A DNA stretch of 64,000 nt from DASSUW01 sp963803335 (GCA_963803335.1 CAWDME010000003.1:1-64000), one strand, 5' to 3'; numbered from the stretch's first letter, positions 44,684 through 53,256 are shown. Made by a program: numbers and translations. Notes: generated by a model not told the origin, from the letters alone.

Positions 44684-45457
44684 TCAGGCGGCGTAGGTTC
44701 GCACCTCGGGCGCCCGCACCGGCACGCGCTCGTGGGCCCCGGGCGCCACGTCGAGCGCGTAGCCGTGCCGCGCGGCGAGCACACGCGCGTGGTCGATCTC
44801 CAGCGAGCCGTGGCGCTCGAGCACGAGGTGCCCCTCATGGAAGGCGATGATCGTCGTCGAGCACGGGAGGTGATGCGGGTAGCGGGCGCGCGCGGCACGC
44901 TCGTCGGGATGGCCGATCAGCACGGCCTCCGGGTGATGGCCGAACTCGTCGCGGATCGCGTGCATCTCGCAGTGCGCCGCCTCGACCTGCCCCGAGACGT
45001 TGCTCGACGTGTTCGCGGACGTGATGAACAGCAGGTCCTCCCCGGACCGGTTGAGCGTTTCGCCGATCAGCGCGTTCGACGGGCAGGCGTGGCCGGGAGA
45101 GATCCACTGCGCGGTGCCGTCCACGGTCAGGTGCTCGGGCACGATCCGCGAGGCGGGGCCGCGGAAGCCGATCGGGCCGAGCGCCAGGAAGGCGTCCATG
45201 AGGGCTTCGATCCGCGCGCGCTCGACGCCGTCCCAGTCGAACACGCGGTGCGCGCGCCAGGGATCGGTAGTGACGCTGCCCGGCTGGCCGAGCGGACGGC
45301 CCTTGAGGCGGTTGACGCGCTGCGTCGACGCGAGGTCGGGGCGCGCGGCGAGTGCGCAGAAGTTGCCGAAGCCGTAGAAGAGGGCGGCGCCGTTCGCGGT
45401 CGCGATCGCCGCGCGCCGGCGGTCGGCGGTGGAGGCGAGGTTGAGGATCACGTTCAC
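44684..45457 (-). CDS. Sua5/YciO/YrdC-like protein
   Basis: A 257-aa protein from the GTG at 45457. The central region resembles the YrdC fold: NGAALFYGFGNFCALAARPD, RVNRLKGRPLGQPGSV (compare the KRP..KPL loop), GPIGFRGPASRIVPEHL, and FITSANTSSNVSGQVEAAHC, which corresponds to the conserved ITSAN(S/T)S block. YrdC proteins make threonylcarbamoyl-AMP for tRNA modification, but the loop is altered and a separate housekeeping copy likely exists, so it may be a paralogue with another role. A weak ribosome site precedes the start. Confidence 0.55.
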   Translation of the reverse strand: MNVILNLASTADRRRAAIATANGAALFYGFGNFCALAARPDLASTQRVNRLKGRPLGQPGSVTTDPWRAHRVFDWDGVERARIEALMDAFLALGPIGFRGPASRIVPEHLTVDGTAQWISPGHACPSNALIGETLNRSGEDLLFITSANTSSNVSGQVEAAHCEMHAIRDEFGHHPEAVLIGHPDERAARARYPHHLPCSTTIIAFHEGHLVLERHGSLEIDHARVLAARHGYALDVAPGAHERVPVRAPEVRTYAA

Positions 45458-45507
45458 CCGGCCAGCATCGCCGGGGCCCCTTGGCGCGGGCTTGCCGCGC
45501 GCTTGCC

Positions 45508-45636
45508 TTACGCGAAGCGCAGGCGCAGCGAGGCGAAGCGGCGGCGGCGCGGGGCGCGACGCTCGCGGGCCCAGACGACGAGCTCGACGCCCTCGTCCAG
45601 ATCGCACTCGACGTAGTTCATGAAGGTGGTCTCCAT
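45508..45636 (-). CDS. Small basic protein (42 aa), unknown function
   Basis: An unlisted short reading frame beginning with ATG at 45636 (a second in-frame ATG is at 45621) and ending TAA at 45510-45508. The peptide starts METTFMNYVECDLDEGVEL and ends with an Arg-rich tail (RRAPRRRRFASLRLRFA). All but two sense codons end in G or C, matching real genes here, and the acidic-then-basic layout resembles tiny actinobacterial proteins starting MNY-x-(E/D)-CD. No function can be assigned. It fills most of the 45458-45756 gap; the remainder holds the promoter region of the next plus-strand gene. Confidence 0.5.
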   Translation of the reverse strand: METTFMNYVECDLDEGVELVVWARERRAPRRRRFASLRLRFA

Positions 45637-45723
45637 CGCATGACAAAGATCCCAGCCAGGTGGCTTCTGATACATGCGGGTGGCCGGTGTCTGCCCGGCG
45701 GCCAGCCGTACTCAGGCCGGTAC

Positions 45724-45737
45724 CCAACTGCAGTTGG
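45724..45737. promoter_or_regulatory. Perfect 14-bp palindrome upstream of the small membrane protein gene
   Basis: CCAACTGCAGTTGG sits 4 bp before TAGCCT (45742-45747), the likely -10 of the 74-aa membrane protein gene. It is flanked by direct repeats GGCCGGTA at 45715-45722 and 45736-45743. A dimeric regulator site overlapping the promoter is the natural reading; no regulator is identified. Confidence 0.45.
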
Positions 45738-45756
45738 CCGGTAGCCTGGCGCGCGC

Positions 45757-45981
45757 ATGAGCAGCTTCTTCGAGCACGGCCACTTCGGCGTGCAGGCCGA
45801 TTACCACTTCAACTCCGAGGAGGGGCGCCACCTGATCGAGGGCGTCGCCCAGACGCTGGGGCTCGAGCCGCGCCGTGGCCGCGCGGAGAAGATCGGCCTC
45901 TTCTTCGGCGTGTTCGCGATCGCCGGGATCGTGATCGGCGCGCTCGTCGTCGGCGTGCTGGCGCTGCTCGGCGCCTTCTGA
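45757..45981 (+). CDS. Small single-pass membrane protein
   Basis: A 74-aa protein. The soluble N-terminal part reads FFEHGHFGVQADYHFNSEEG, followed by a helix HLIEGVAQTLGLEPRRGRAEK. One C-terminal transmembrane helix follows (LFFGVFAIAGIVIGALVVGV). I do not recognise a family. TAGCCT lies 9 nt upstream and a 14-bp palindrome just before that, so regulation is likely. It ends 3 bp from the converging DsbA-like gene. Confidence 0.7.
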   Translation: MSSFFEHGHFGVQADYHFNSEEGRHLIEGVAQTLGLEPRRGRAEKIGLFFGVFAIAGIVIGALVVGVLALLGAF

Positions 45982-45984
45982 TCG

Positions 45985-46881
45985 TCAGGCGGCCAGCGCG
46001 GCGGCCTCCCGCTTGGCCGGTGTCCACAGCGCGTCGTTGCCGAACGGGCGCCGCTCAGCCTCGCCGGAGGCAGCGAGCGAGATCAGCGCGTCCTCGGCCG
46101 CGTCGCGATCCGGCGGCTGCAGGTGCTTCGCCATCACGGCGGCGACCTCGTACGTCGTCAGCCCGTCCGGGAAGGCGCCCAGCACCTCGCCGGCGTCCTC
46201 GGCCGGCTCGCGGCGCGTGAGACTGCGGTCGAGGTTGGCGATCGCGACGTCGTAGGCCTCGACCGGCTGGAAGCCGCCGACCTCGAGTGACGCGCCGTCC
46301 TTCGCGGTGAACACGACGCTCGGCGCGGTGAAGCGGACCTCGCCGTCGGGCGTCGTCGCCGACCGGCCCTGGAACTCGGTCGGGCCGCCGGCGGCTGAGC
46401 GGGCGAGCTTGCGGTCGGTCGCGAACAGCTCCTCGGTCTCGGGCTCGAGCGAGGCGGCGACGACCTTGGCGGCGTCGATGCCGGGGACCCACTCGAGCGC
46501 CTTCTCGATGTCGGCGGGGTCGTCGAGCGTGAGCGTGCTCGTGAACTGCGCAAACTGCAGCGCGCGGAAGGCCGCCCACTCGCGGTCGTGGAACAGGCGC
46601 CGGGTGGCGACGACCGCGCGGCACATCGGCCACGTGGCGTGCGGGCGCTCGCGCGGCGCGGTGGCGAACGGCATCCCGCGCCGGCGGAAGGAGCGGTAGC
46701 CGCGGGCCTGCCGTTCGGGCGTGTAGCCGCGGCGCGCGTAGTGCTCGGCCGTCTCGGACAGCCCGATCATCACGTGCTGCCACTCGAGCTGGTCGCCGTA
46801 GCGCCAGCGCAGCGTGGCGAACGCCGGGGCGGCCGACCAGGCCCACGGGCAGCCGGGGTCGGAGAAGTGAGTCAATTGCAT
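45985..46881 (-). CDS. DsbA/FrnE-like thioredoxin-fold protein
   Basis: A protein of about 298 aa without a signal peptide. The N-terminus HFSDPGCPWAWSAAPAF has the position of the DsbA active site, but CPWA provides a single Cys instead of CxxC, as in FrnE-like or 2-hydroxychromene-2-carboxylate isomerase-like members. FSDPGCPW, MCRAVVATRR and AFRALQFAQFTSTL support the fold. C-terminal residues 215-298 form an extra helical domain. The ATG at 46881 is preferred to the TTG at 46887. Role unknown; glutathione or mycothiol chemistry is possible. Confidence 0.75.
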   Translation of the reverse strand: MQLTHFSDPGCPWAWSAAPAFATLRWRYGDQLEWQHVMIGLSETAEHYARRGYTPERQARGYRSFRRRGMPFATAPRERPHATWPMCRAVVATRRLFHDREWAAFRALQFAQFTSTLTLDDPADIEKALEWVPGIDAAKVVAASLEPETEELFATDRKLARSAAGGPTEFQGRSATTPDGEVRFTAPSVVFTAKDGASLEVGGFQPVEAYDVAIANLDRSLTRREPAEDAGEVLGAFPDGLTTYEVAAVMAKHLQPPDRDAAEDALISLAASGEAERRPFGNDALWTPAKREAAALAA

Positions 46882-46955
46882 GGTCAATCAATGATGGCAC
46901 TTCGGCGAGCGTGGTCGACGGTTCCGTCAGGCCCGATCCCTAGCCTCCGGCGCCC

Positions 46956-48584
46956 TTGTCGTTCGCGGTCGACAAACCCGCCGCTCGGCGCCGTCGAGCT
47001 CTGCCCGCCTGGCCGTCCCACCGGCCGCTGCGTGCCTGGCAGCAGGCCGCGGCTGACGCCGTGCTCGCGCACGACGGCGAAGCGTTCCTGGCCTCCGCCA
47101 CGCCCGCCGCCGGCAAGACCACGTTCGGTCTCCATGTCGCCCACGAGATGCTCACCGAGGGCCGGGTGGCGCGCGTCGCGGTCATCGCGCCGACCACCCA
47201 CATCTGCCGCCAGTGGGCGCTCGACGCCGCCCGCTACGGGATCGACCTCGAGCCCAACCGCCCCAACGCCGCCGGCCCCGAGCCGCGCGACCGCCACGGC
47301 ATCGCGGTGACGTACGCGACGCTCGCCGCCGAGCCGGCCCTGCACCGCCGCGGCACCGCCGCCAAGCCGACGCTGCTGATCGCCGATGAGCCGCACCATA
47401 TGGGCGAGCTGGCCGCCTGGGGGCGCAGCACGCTGGCCGCGTTCGAGCGCAGCCGCTTCCGGTTGCTGCTCTCCGGCACCCCGTTCCGGTCCGACAACAC
47501 GCCGATCCCGTGGGTCGAGTACGACGGCGACGGCGTCTCGAGCGCCGACTACGCGTACGGCTACACCGAGGCGCTGATCGACGGCGTCTGCCGCCCGGTG
47601 ACCTTCCACACCTACAACGGCGACATGGAGTGGATGAGTGACGGCCGCCGCCGCCGTGCCGACTTCACCGTCGCGCTCCCCGCCGCCGAGGCCGCCCGGC
47701 GGCTGCGCACCGCGCTCGACCCGGACGGAGACTGGATCGAGCACGTCCTGCGCGACGCCCACGCCGAGCTGTCCGCGCTGCGCGCCGGCGCGCACCCGGA
47801 CGCCGGCGGGCTCGTGGTGGCAATCGACAAGGAGCACGCCGAGAAGCTCGCGGCGCGGCTGGCGCGCGTGGCCGGCGAGAAGCCGGAGATCGTCACCTCG
47901 GACGCGCCGGACGCCTCACAGCGCATCCAGCGCTTCGCCGCCGGGTCGGGGAGCTGGCTCGTGTCGGTGCTGATGGTCTCCGAGGGCGTCGACATCCCGC
48001 GCCTGCGCGTCGGCGTCTACGCGACGAGCGCGCGCACGGAGCTGTTCTTCCGCCAGGTCGTCGGCCGCTTCATCCGCCGCACACCGGCCCCCAAGGAACA
48101 GATGTCGCACCTCTTCCTGCCGTCCGACCCGACGCTCAAGCGGCTGGCGACGCAGATCGAGGAGGAGCGCAACCACGCGCTCATCCAGCTCGCCGACGGC
48201 GAGGCGATCGAGCGCGGCGAGCGCACGGAGTCCGACGAAGCGTTCCGCGCGCTGTGGTCGAGCGCTCGCCGCGACGACGACGTGCTGCAGACCACCCAGC
48301 CGGGCGACGCGCTGCAGCTGTTCGCCGACGCGACGCCGGCGCCCTCGGCGGCGCTGCAGGCGTTCACCACGACCGAGCACGAGACCGCCCACGAGCGGCG
48401 CGAGCGGCTGCGCGACGAGCGCCGCGCCCTCGTCGCCGCGGTCGCCCGCCGCACCGGCGAGGAGCACCGCGCGATCAACGCGCGCGTGAACCGCGAGATC
48501 GGCGTCGCCTCGGTGGGAGCCTGCACGGTCGAGCAGCTCGAGCGCGCGAACGCGCTACTGGAACGGCTAGCTTCCCGCGGGTGA
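46956..48584 (+). CDS. SF2 DEAD/DEAH-type helicase
   Basis: A 542-aa ATP-dependent helicase of the Type III restriction/UvsW-like group. Motif Q/I region: LRAWQQAAADAVL, then SATPAAGKTTFGLHVA (Walker A); motif Ia IAPTTHICRQWALDA; motif II IADEPHHM; motif III LLSGTPFRSD; RecA2 motifs VSVLMVSEGVDIPRL and FRQVVGRFIRR (motif VI). A C-terminal helical region follows (ERRERLRDERRALVAAVARR). It starts with TTG, 9 nt after TAGCCT, so a leaderless mRNA is likely. It overlaps the next gene by 4 nt. Confidence 0.88.
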   Translation: MSFAVDKPAARRRRALPAWPSHRPLRAWQQAAADAVLAHDGEAFLASATPAAGKTTFGLHVAHEMLTEGRVARVAVIAPTTHICRQWALDAARYGIDLEPNRPNAAGPEPRDRHGIAVTYATLAAEPALHRRGTAAKPTLLIADEPHHMGELAAWGRSTLAAFERSRFRLLLSGTPFRSDNTPIPWVEYDGDGVSSADYAYGYTEALIDGVCRPVTFHTYNGDMEWMSDGRRRRADFTVALPAAEAARRLRTALDPDGDWIEHVLRDAHAELSALRAGAHPDAGGLVVAIDKEHAEKLAARLARVAGEKPEIVTSDAPDASQRIQRFAAGSGSWLVSVLMVSEGVDIPRLRVGVYATSARTELFFRQVVGRFIRRTPAPKEQMSHLFLPSDPTLKRLATQIEEERNHALIQLADGEAIERGERTESDEAFRALWSSARRDDDVLQTTQPGDALQLFADATPAPSAALQAFTTTEHETAHERRERLRDERRALVAAVARRTGEEHRAINARVNREIGVASVGACTVEQLERANALLERLASRG

Positions 48585-48979
48585 TCCCCGACTGGCCGCC
48601 CGGCACCCCCACCGTTCTGACGACCGTGGGGGAGGACGGCCCTCACGCGATCCCGGTTTCGACCCCTCTCCGCACGGGCCCGCGCACCGTGGTCTTCGCG
48701 CTCGGTCCCGGCCGCGGCTCGCTCGCGCGCCTGCGCGTGGACCCGCGCTGCGCCCTCGCGATCCTGGCCGAGGGTCTCGCGATCACCTTGCGCGGCCTCG
48801 CCACCGAGGTCGGCGAGGCGGCGGGCACCGTCGCCGTCCGGCTCGACGTCGAGAGCGTCGACGACCACGACCAGCCGACGTTCGTGATCGAAGCCGGCGT
48901 GAGCTGGCGCTGGACGGACCCCGAAGCCGAGCAGCGCGACGCCGCGGTGCGCGAGGCGCTCCGCCGGTCGGTGATCTGA
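48581..48979 (+). CDS. Pyridoxamine 5'-phosphate oxidase-like split-barrel flavoprotein
   Basis: A 132-aa single-domain protein: TPTVLTTVGEDGPHAIPVST, then RTVVFALGPGRGSLARLRVDPRCALAIL and a C-terminal strand pair RLDVESVDDHDQPTF. The fold binds FMN or F420 in relatives; actinobacterial ones often use F420. Catalytic role unknown. The GTG at 48581 overlaps the helicase stop (GTGA), and TAGCTT lies 7 nt upstream, so it may be both coupled and independently transcribed. Confidence 0.75.
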   Translation: MIPDWPPGTPTVLTTVGEDGPHAIPVSTPLRTGPRTVVFALGPGRGSLARLRVDPRCALAILAEGLAITLRGLATEVGEAAGTVAVRLDVESVDDHDQPTFVIEAGVSWRWTDPEAEQRDAAVREALRRSVI

Positions 48980-49029
48980 CAGGGCGCACGTCAAGCGCGG
49001 GCGGCGAACCGCCGATGTGACCCCTAGAC

Positions 49030-50247
49030 ATGTCCGCACTCGTGGAGGAGACGACCAACGTCGCCGTGGCCCGGCAGCCGATCTTCGATCGCGCCGAGAC
49101 CATCGCGGGGTTCGAGATCCTCTACCGCTCGCTGACCGGCCCGTTCACCGACGCCGAGGGCGCCACCTCGACGGTGATCGTCCAGAGCCTCGCCGACATC
49201 GGGCTCGAGCGCCTCGTCGGCGACGCGCGGGCGTACATCAACGTCACCGCCGACTTCCTGCTCAAGGTGCGCCCGCTGCCGATGCCGCCCGAGCGGGTCG
49301 TGCTCGAGCTCGTCGGCTCGCACAGCGCCGATCCCGAGCTGCTCGGCGCGCTGCGCGACGCGCGCGACGCCGGCTTCCGGATCGCGCTCGACGGCTTCCG
49401 CCTCTCGCCCGGCCTCGAGCCGCTGCTCGAGCTCGCGACCGTCGTCAAGCTCGACATCCGCGCGCTGTCCGGCGCCACGCTCGTCAAGCAGGTCAACGAG
49501 CTGCGCCATCGCGGGCTGACGCTGATCGCGCTCAAGGTCGAGACCCGCGAGGAGTACGAGGCCTGTCGCGCGATGGGCTTCGACGGGTTCCAGGGCTACT
49601 TCTTCGCCGAGCCGGCCGTCGTCTCGGGCCCGACCGCGCCGACGCACCGCCTCGGCGCGCTGACCGAGCTGATCGCGCCCGACCGCCAGGCGAGCTTCGA
49701 GGAGATCGAGCGCGTGATCTCCCAGGATGCCGGCCTGAGCCACAAACTCGTCCGGCTTGCCAGCTCGGCGTTCGTCGGCGCACGCCAGCAGGTGTCGAGC
49801 GTCCGTCAGGCGCTGATCCTGCTCGGCACGGTCGCCGTGCGTCGCTGGGCGATGCTGCTCGCGCTGTCGGGCCTGACCGACCGGCCGCAGCACCTGCTGA
49901 CGGTCGGCCTGGTGCGCGCCCGCCTGTGCGAGCGGCTGGCGGACGCGCACCCCTTGGCCGCCCCCGAGCGGGCGTTCACGGTCGGCTTGTTCTCGGTGGT
50001 CGACGCGCTCCTTGGCAAGCCGATGCAGGCGCTGCTCGACGAGCTGCCGTTCGACAGCCGCATCCGCTACGCGCTGCTCGACCACGACGGCCCCGAGGGC
50101 CGGCTGCTGGCCGCCGTGCTCGCGTACGAGCGCGGCGACTTCAACGACGTGGCGCGGTACGGCGTCGGCCTGCCCGCCCTGGCCGGCGCGTACCGCGAGG
50201 CGATCGACTGGGCCGACGGCGTCGCGCTCCAGCTCGCCGCCGGCTGA
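49030..50247 (+). CDS. EAL-HDOD signalling protein with degenerate EAL domain
   Basis: A 405-aa YuxH-type protein. Residues 12-205 align with an EAL domain (VARQPIFDRAETIAGFEILYRS), but EAL is FEIL and most metal-binding acids (the NxTE and DD motifs) are lost, so c-di-GMP hydrolysis is unlikely. Residues 215-400 are an HDOD domain (ISQDAGLSHKLVRLASSAFVG, then SVRQALILLGTVAVRRWAMLL). Family members are thought to be scaffolds in signal transduction. No sensor domain is attached. Confidence 0.85.
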   Translation: MSALVEETTNVAVARQPIFDRAETIAGFEILYRSLTGPFTDAEGATSTVIVQSLADIGLERLVGDARAYINVTADFLLKVRPLPMPPERVVLELVGSHSADPELLGALRDARDAGFRIALDGFRLSPGLEPLLELATVVKLDIRALSGATLVKQVNELRHRGLTLIALKVETREEYEACRAMGFDGFQGYFFAEPAVVSGPTAPTHRLGALTELIAPDRQASFEEIERVISQDAGLSHKLVRLASSAFVGARQQVSSVRQALILLGTVAVRRWAMLLALSGLTDRPQHLLTVGLVRARLCERLADAHPLAAPERAFTVGLFSVVDALLGKPMQALLDELPFDSRIRYALLDHDGPEGRLLAAVLAYERGDFNDVARYGVGLPALAGAYREAIDWADGVALQLAAG

Positions 50248-50273
50248 TCAGCGCAACAGCGCGAACGTCTGGC

Positions 50274-50561
50274 GTGCTCAGCGCGATCAAGAGCGACCTC
50301 GCCGCCCAGTCGGCGTCGAGTGCGCACGGACGCAAGGCGCGCGCATGCGCGTTCCGCGAGGTGCGCTGGTGGCGGCGGGCCAACAACCAGGAGATCCACG
50401 CCGTCAAGCTGATCATCAAGCGGCGGTACGCGGCCGGAAACCACTGGATCGATCGCGCGAACCGGACGATGGTGCGCGCCGGCCGCGAGGGCCGGGAGGC
50501 GGTGCGGCAGTTCAAGGCCGTGGGGCTGTCGTCGCCGTTGGGTGCGATCGCGTTTGAGTGA
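50274..50561 (+). CDS. Hypothetical basic protein (95 aa)
   Basis: Reading frame from the GTG at 50274 to TGA at 50559-50561. The peptide has an Ala/Ser start, then FREVRWWRRANNQEIHAV, KLIIKRRYAAGNHWIDRAN and a basic helix MVRAGREGREAVRQFKAVG. Third positions are strongly G/C. I do not recognise a family. It follows the EAL-HDOD gene after 26 bp and overlaps the 3' end of the converging LuxR gene by 50 bp. The start is uncertain as no ribosome site is clear. Confidence 0.5.
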   Translation: MLSAIKSDLAAQSASSAHGRKARACAFREVRWWRRANNQEIHAVKLIIKRRYAAGNHWIDRANRTMVRAGREGREAVRQFKAVGLSSPLGAIAFE

Positions 50562-53256
50562 CGGAGCGGGTGAGCTCGACCCGTGAGCGGACGCCGAGCT
50601 TGGCGTAGATGTTGCGCAGGTGCGCCTCGATCGTCTTCGGGCTCAGCACGAGCTGCTCGGCGACCTCGCGGTTCGTGCGGCCCGCGGCGACGAGGTCGGC
50701 GATCTCGCGCTCGCGGCCGGTGAGGGCGCCGAGCGCGTCGCCGGGCTCGCGCCGGACGCGGTGGCCGAGGCGGCGCAGCTCGCGCACCGCCTCGTCGCGC
50801 CAGCGCGCCGCGCCGTAGGAGCTGAGGGCCGCCTCGGCCGCGGTCAGCGCGGCGAGCGCGGCGGGGCGCTCGCCGGCCGCGCCGACCGCGCGGCCCTCGA
50901 GCAGGCGCAGGCGCGCGGCCAGTAGCGGCGACGCGGGCACGCGCGCGGCGGCGGCGGCCTCGTCCGCCCGCCCCTCGGCGAGCAGGACCGCAGCCTGGGC
51001 GCGCGCAGCGACCGCGGCCGCCCACCCGCCGCCGACATCGAACGCCGGCGCGTCTCTCGCCCCGGCCACCTCGGCCGCCGGCCGCAGTGCATCTCTGGCC
51101 CCCGCTACGTCGCCTGACGCCAGCAGCGCGTCGACGAGATCGGCGACGGCCTCGGCTCGCAGCACCGGCGGGACGCGCGGGACCGCGTCCCGGAGCAGCG
51201 GCACCGCGCGGTCGGCGTTCCCCGCCGCCGTGAGCGCCGCGCCGTGCACCCACTGCGGCTGCCCCGCGCGCGAGCGGCCGAGCTCGGCCGCCTCCTCGGC
51301 CTCGCGCAGCGCGCCGGTGACGTCGCCGGCCGCGAGTCGCGCGCCGGCGAGCGCGGACTGCGCCTCGAGCTGCTGCGGGCGGTTGCCCGAGAGCCGCGCC
51401 CGGTCGAGTCCCTCCTCGCCGGCCGCCACGGCCTCCGCCAGGCGACCGAGCTCGCGCAGCGGCCGCACCGCCTCGGCGGCCACGAGGATCAGCACGGGCT
51501 CACGGCCGGTCGCCGCCGCGAGCCGCCGCGCGCGGTCGAGCTCGTCGAGCGCGTGTTCGAAGCGGCCGCGGGCGCTGTCCGCCCACGCGAGCATCGTCAG
51601 ACCGGGCAGGCGCGACGTGGCCTCTCCGTCGGTCAGCGCCGCGAACGCCGCCGTCGCGCGAGCGTGCACATAGTCACCCGTGTCGAGCGCGACCGCGGCG
51701 ATCGCCTCGAGCGCCAGCGCCGCCGCAACCAGCACCGCGTCGCCGAGCACCTCGCCATCCGCCCTCGCGTCGCGCGCGTGCGCCCGCGCGCTCTCGTGCT
51801 CGCCCGTCAGTTGCTCCAGCAGGCCGATCGCCAGGTGCAGCCGCACGCGATCCCGGGACGGTTCCGCCGGCAGGTCGCCGAGCGCGACGAGCAGCCGCCG
51901 GCGCGCCTGCTCCTCCTCGCCCAGCCAGACCTCCATGTTCGCGACGCGGACCGCGAGCGCGTGCTGCTCCTGGGCGTCGCGGGCGTCGAGCAGCGCCGCC
52001 TCGAGCGTGAGCCGCGCCGCCTCGCGATCGCCGGCCGGGCTCTGCGCCTCGGCCAGCGCCACCAGCGTGCCGACGCGCCGGTCGTGGTGCTTGGGCCCGT
52101 CCGGGAGCAGTCGCAGCGCAGCGGCGTGGAAGCGCGCGGAGGATGCCGGGGCCGGATGCTGGAGCTCGCGCGCCGCGGCCTCGAGCAGGGCCAGCGACGC
52201 CTCGTCGCCGAGGTCGGCAGCGTGCTCGACGTGATGGGCGCGGGCGACCAGGCCGGCGCCGCGCCGCTCCAGCGCCGCCGCCGCCCGCCCGTGCGCGGCG
52301 AGCCGCCAGCCGCCGGGCGCCCCGTCGTACACGGCGTGTCGCACGACCGGGTGCCGGAACGCGAATCGGCGCGCGCCGTCCGCCGGCCGCACGAGGGTGC
52401 GGGCGAGGAGCGCGTCGAGCGCCGCCGGCGCCTGCGCCTCCTCCAGCTCCGCCACTTCGGCGGCCAGCGCGGGCTCGAACGGGTCGCCCACCACCGCCGC
52501 CGCTTCGAGCAGCCTGCGCGCGTCCGTACCGAGCGCCGCCAGCTCGGCGGTGAGGGCGAGCGCGACCGTCGCGGGCACGCCGTCCGACCGTGCGAGCTGC
52601 TCGAGGTAGAACGGGTTGCCGCCGCTGAGCGCGTAGATCGCGCCCACGTCGCCGCCGACCAGCTCGGCGGCCTCGGCCTCGCTGAGCGGTCGCAGCGGCA
52701 GGTCGGTCACGCGACCGTCGCGCGCCGCTCCGGCCAGTGCGGCCACGAGCGCACGCGGCAGTCGCCCTTCCCGCGCGGCGAGCGCCGGCAGCACCGGCGC
52801 CTCGGGCGGGCGCCGCACCAGCGCGGCGATGGCATCGACCGACGCGCCGTCGGCCCAGTGCAGATCGTCGAGCCACAGCACGAGCGGCCGCGCCGCGGCG
52901 AGCTGCTCCAGCAAGTCGCGCAGCGCGCGGTGCAGGCGATGGCGATCGCCGCCCCTCAGCCCCTCGACCGCCTCGACGCCGAGCCGCGCGCGCCGGCGCT
53001 CGTCGAGCGCGCGCAGGTGCGAATCGATCGCCTCCGACCACACGCCGTACGGCAGGTCGTCCTCGAACTCGGAGGCCGCGGCGCCGAGTACGACGCAGCC
53101 GTCGGCGCAGTCGACGAGCTCGGCCAGCAGCCGCGACTTGCCGATCCCCGGCTCGCCGACCACGGCGACCACCTGGCCCGTCGCGCCTCCGCGCACGCGC
53201 TCCAGCGCCGCGGCAAGCGCCGCGCGCTCACTCGTCCGTCCGACCAGCGGGGGCAT
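50512..53256 (-). CDS. LAL-type LuxR transcriptional regulator with AAA ATPase domain
   Basis: A 914-aa STAND-like regulator. The N-terminal ATPase (MPPLVGRTSERAALAAALER) has Walker A GEPGIGKSRLLAELV and Walker B RPLVLWLDDLHWADGASV. Residues about 300-830 form a TPR-like helical sensor. The C-terminal HTH is ALTGREREIADLVAAGRTNR plus EVAEQLVLSPKTIEAHLRNI. The ATG at 53256 is preceded by GGAGAG and gives the standard N-terminus. Large ATP-dependent activators of this kind respond to an inducer; neither inducer nor targets are evident. The divergent neighbour is a VOC gene. Confidence 0.93.
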   Translation of the reverse strand: MPPLVGRTSERAALAAALERVRGGATGQVVAVVGEPGIGKSRLLAELVDCADGCVVLGAAASEFEDDLPYGVWSEAIDSHLRALDERRRARLGVEAVEGLRGGDRHRLHRALRDLLEQLAAARPLVLWLDDLHWADGASVDAIAALVRRPPEAPVLPALAAREGRLPRALVAALAGAARDGRVTDLPLRPLSEAEAAELVGGDVGAIYALSGGNPFYLEQLARSDGVPATVALALTAELAALGTDARRLLEAAAVVGDPFEPALAAEVAELEEAQAPAALDALLARTLVRPADGARRFAFRHPVVRHAVYDGAPGGWRLAAHGRAAAALERRGAGLVARAHHVEHAADLGDEASLALLEAAARELQHPAPASSARFHAAALRLLPDGPKHHDRRVGTLVALAEAQSPAGDREAARLTLEAALLDARDAQEQHALAVRVANMEVWLGEEEQARRRLLVALGDLPAEPSRDRVRLHLAIGLLEQLTGEHESARAHARDARADGEVLGDAVLVAAALALEAIAAVALDTGDYVHARATAAFAALTDGEATSRLPGLTMLAWADSARGRFEHALDELDRARRLAAATGREPVLILVAAEAVRPLRELGRLAEAVAAGEEGLDRARLSGNRPQQLEAQSALAGARLAAGDVTGALREAEEAAELGRSRAGQPQWVHGAALTAAGNADRAVPLLRDAVPRVPPVLRAEAVADLVDALLASGDVAGARDALRPAAEVAGARDAPAFDVGGGWAAAVAARAQAAVLLAEGRADEAAAAARVPASPLLAARLRLLEGRAVGAAGERPAALAALTAAEAALSSYGAARWRDEAVRELRRLGHRVRREPGDALGALTGREREIADLVAAGRTNREVAEQLVLSPKTIEAHLRNIYAKLGVRSRVELTRSVTQTRSHPTATTAPRP

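Noticed and set aside
44684..45457. Extended start of the YrdC-like gene at 45727
   Set aside because: The added 90 residues are Arg/Pro/Gly-rich shadow sequence, overlap the small-protein frame, and the homologous part begins at the GTG at 45457.
46956..48979. Complete restriction-modification or known defence system around the helicase
   Set aside because: No nuclease, methylase or other defence gene is adjacent; the methyltransferases in the window are small-molecule types far away.
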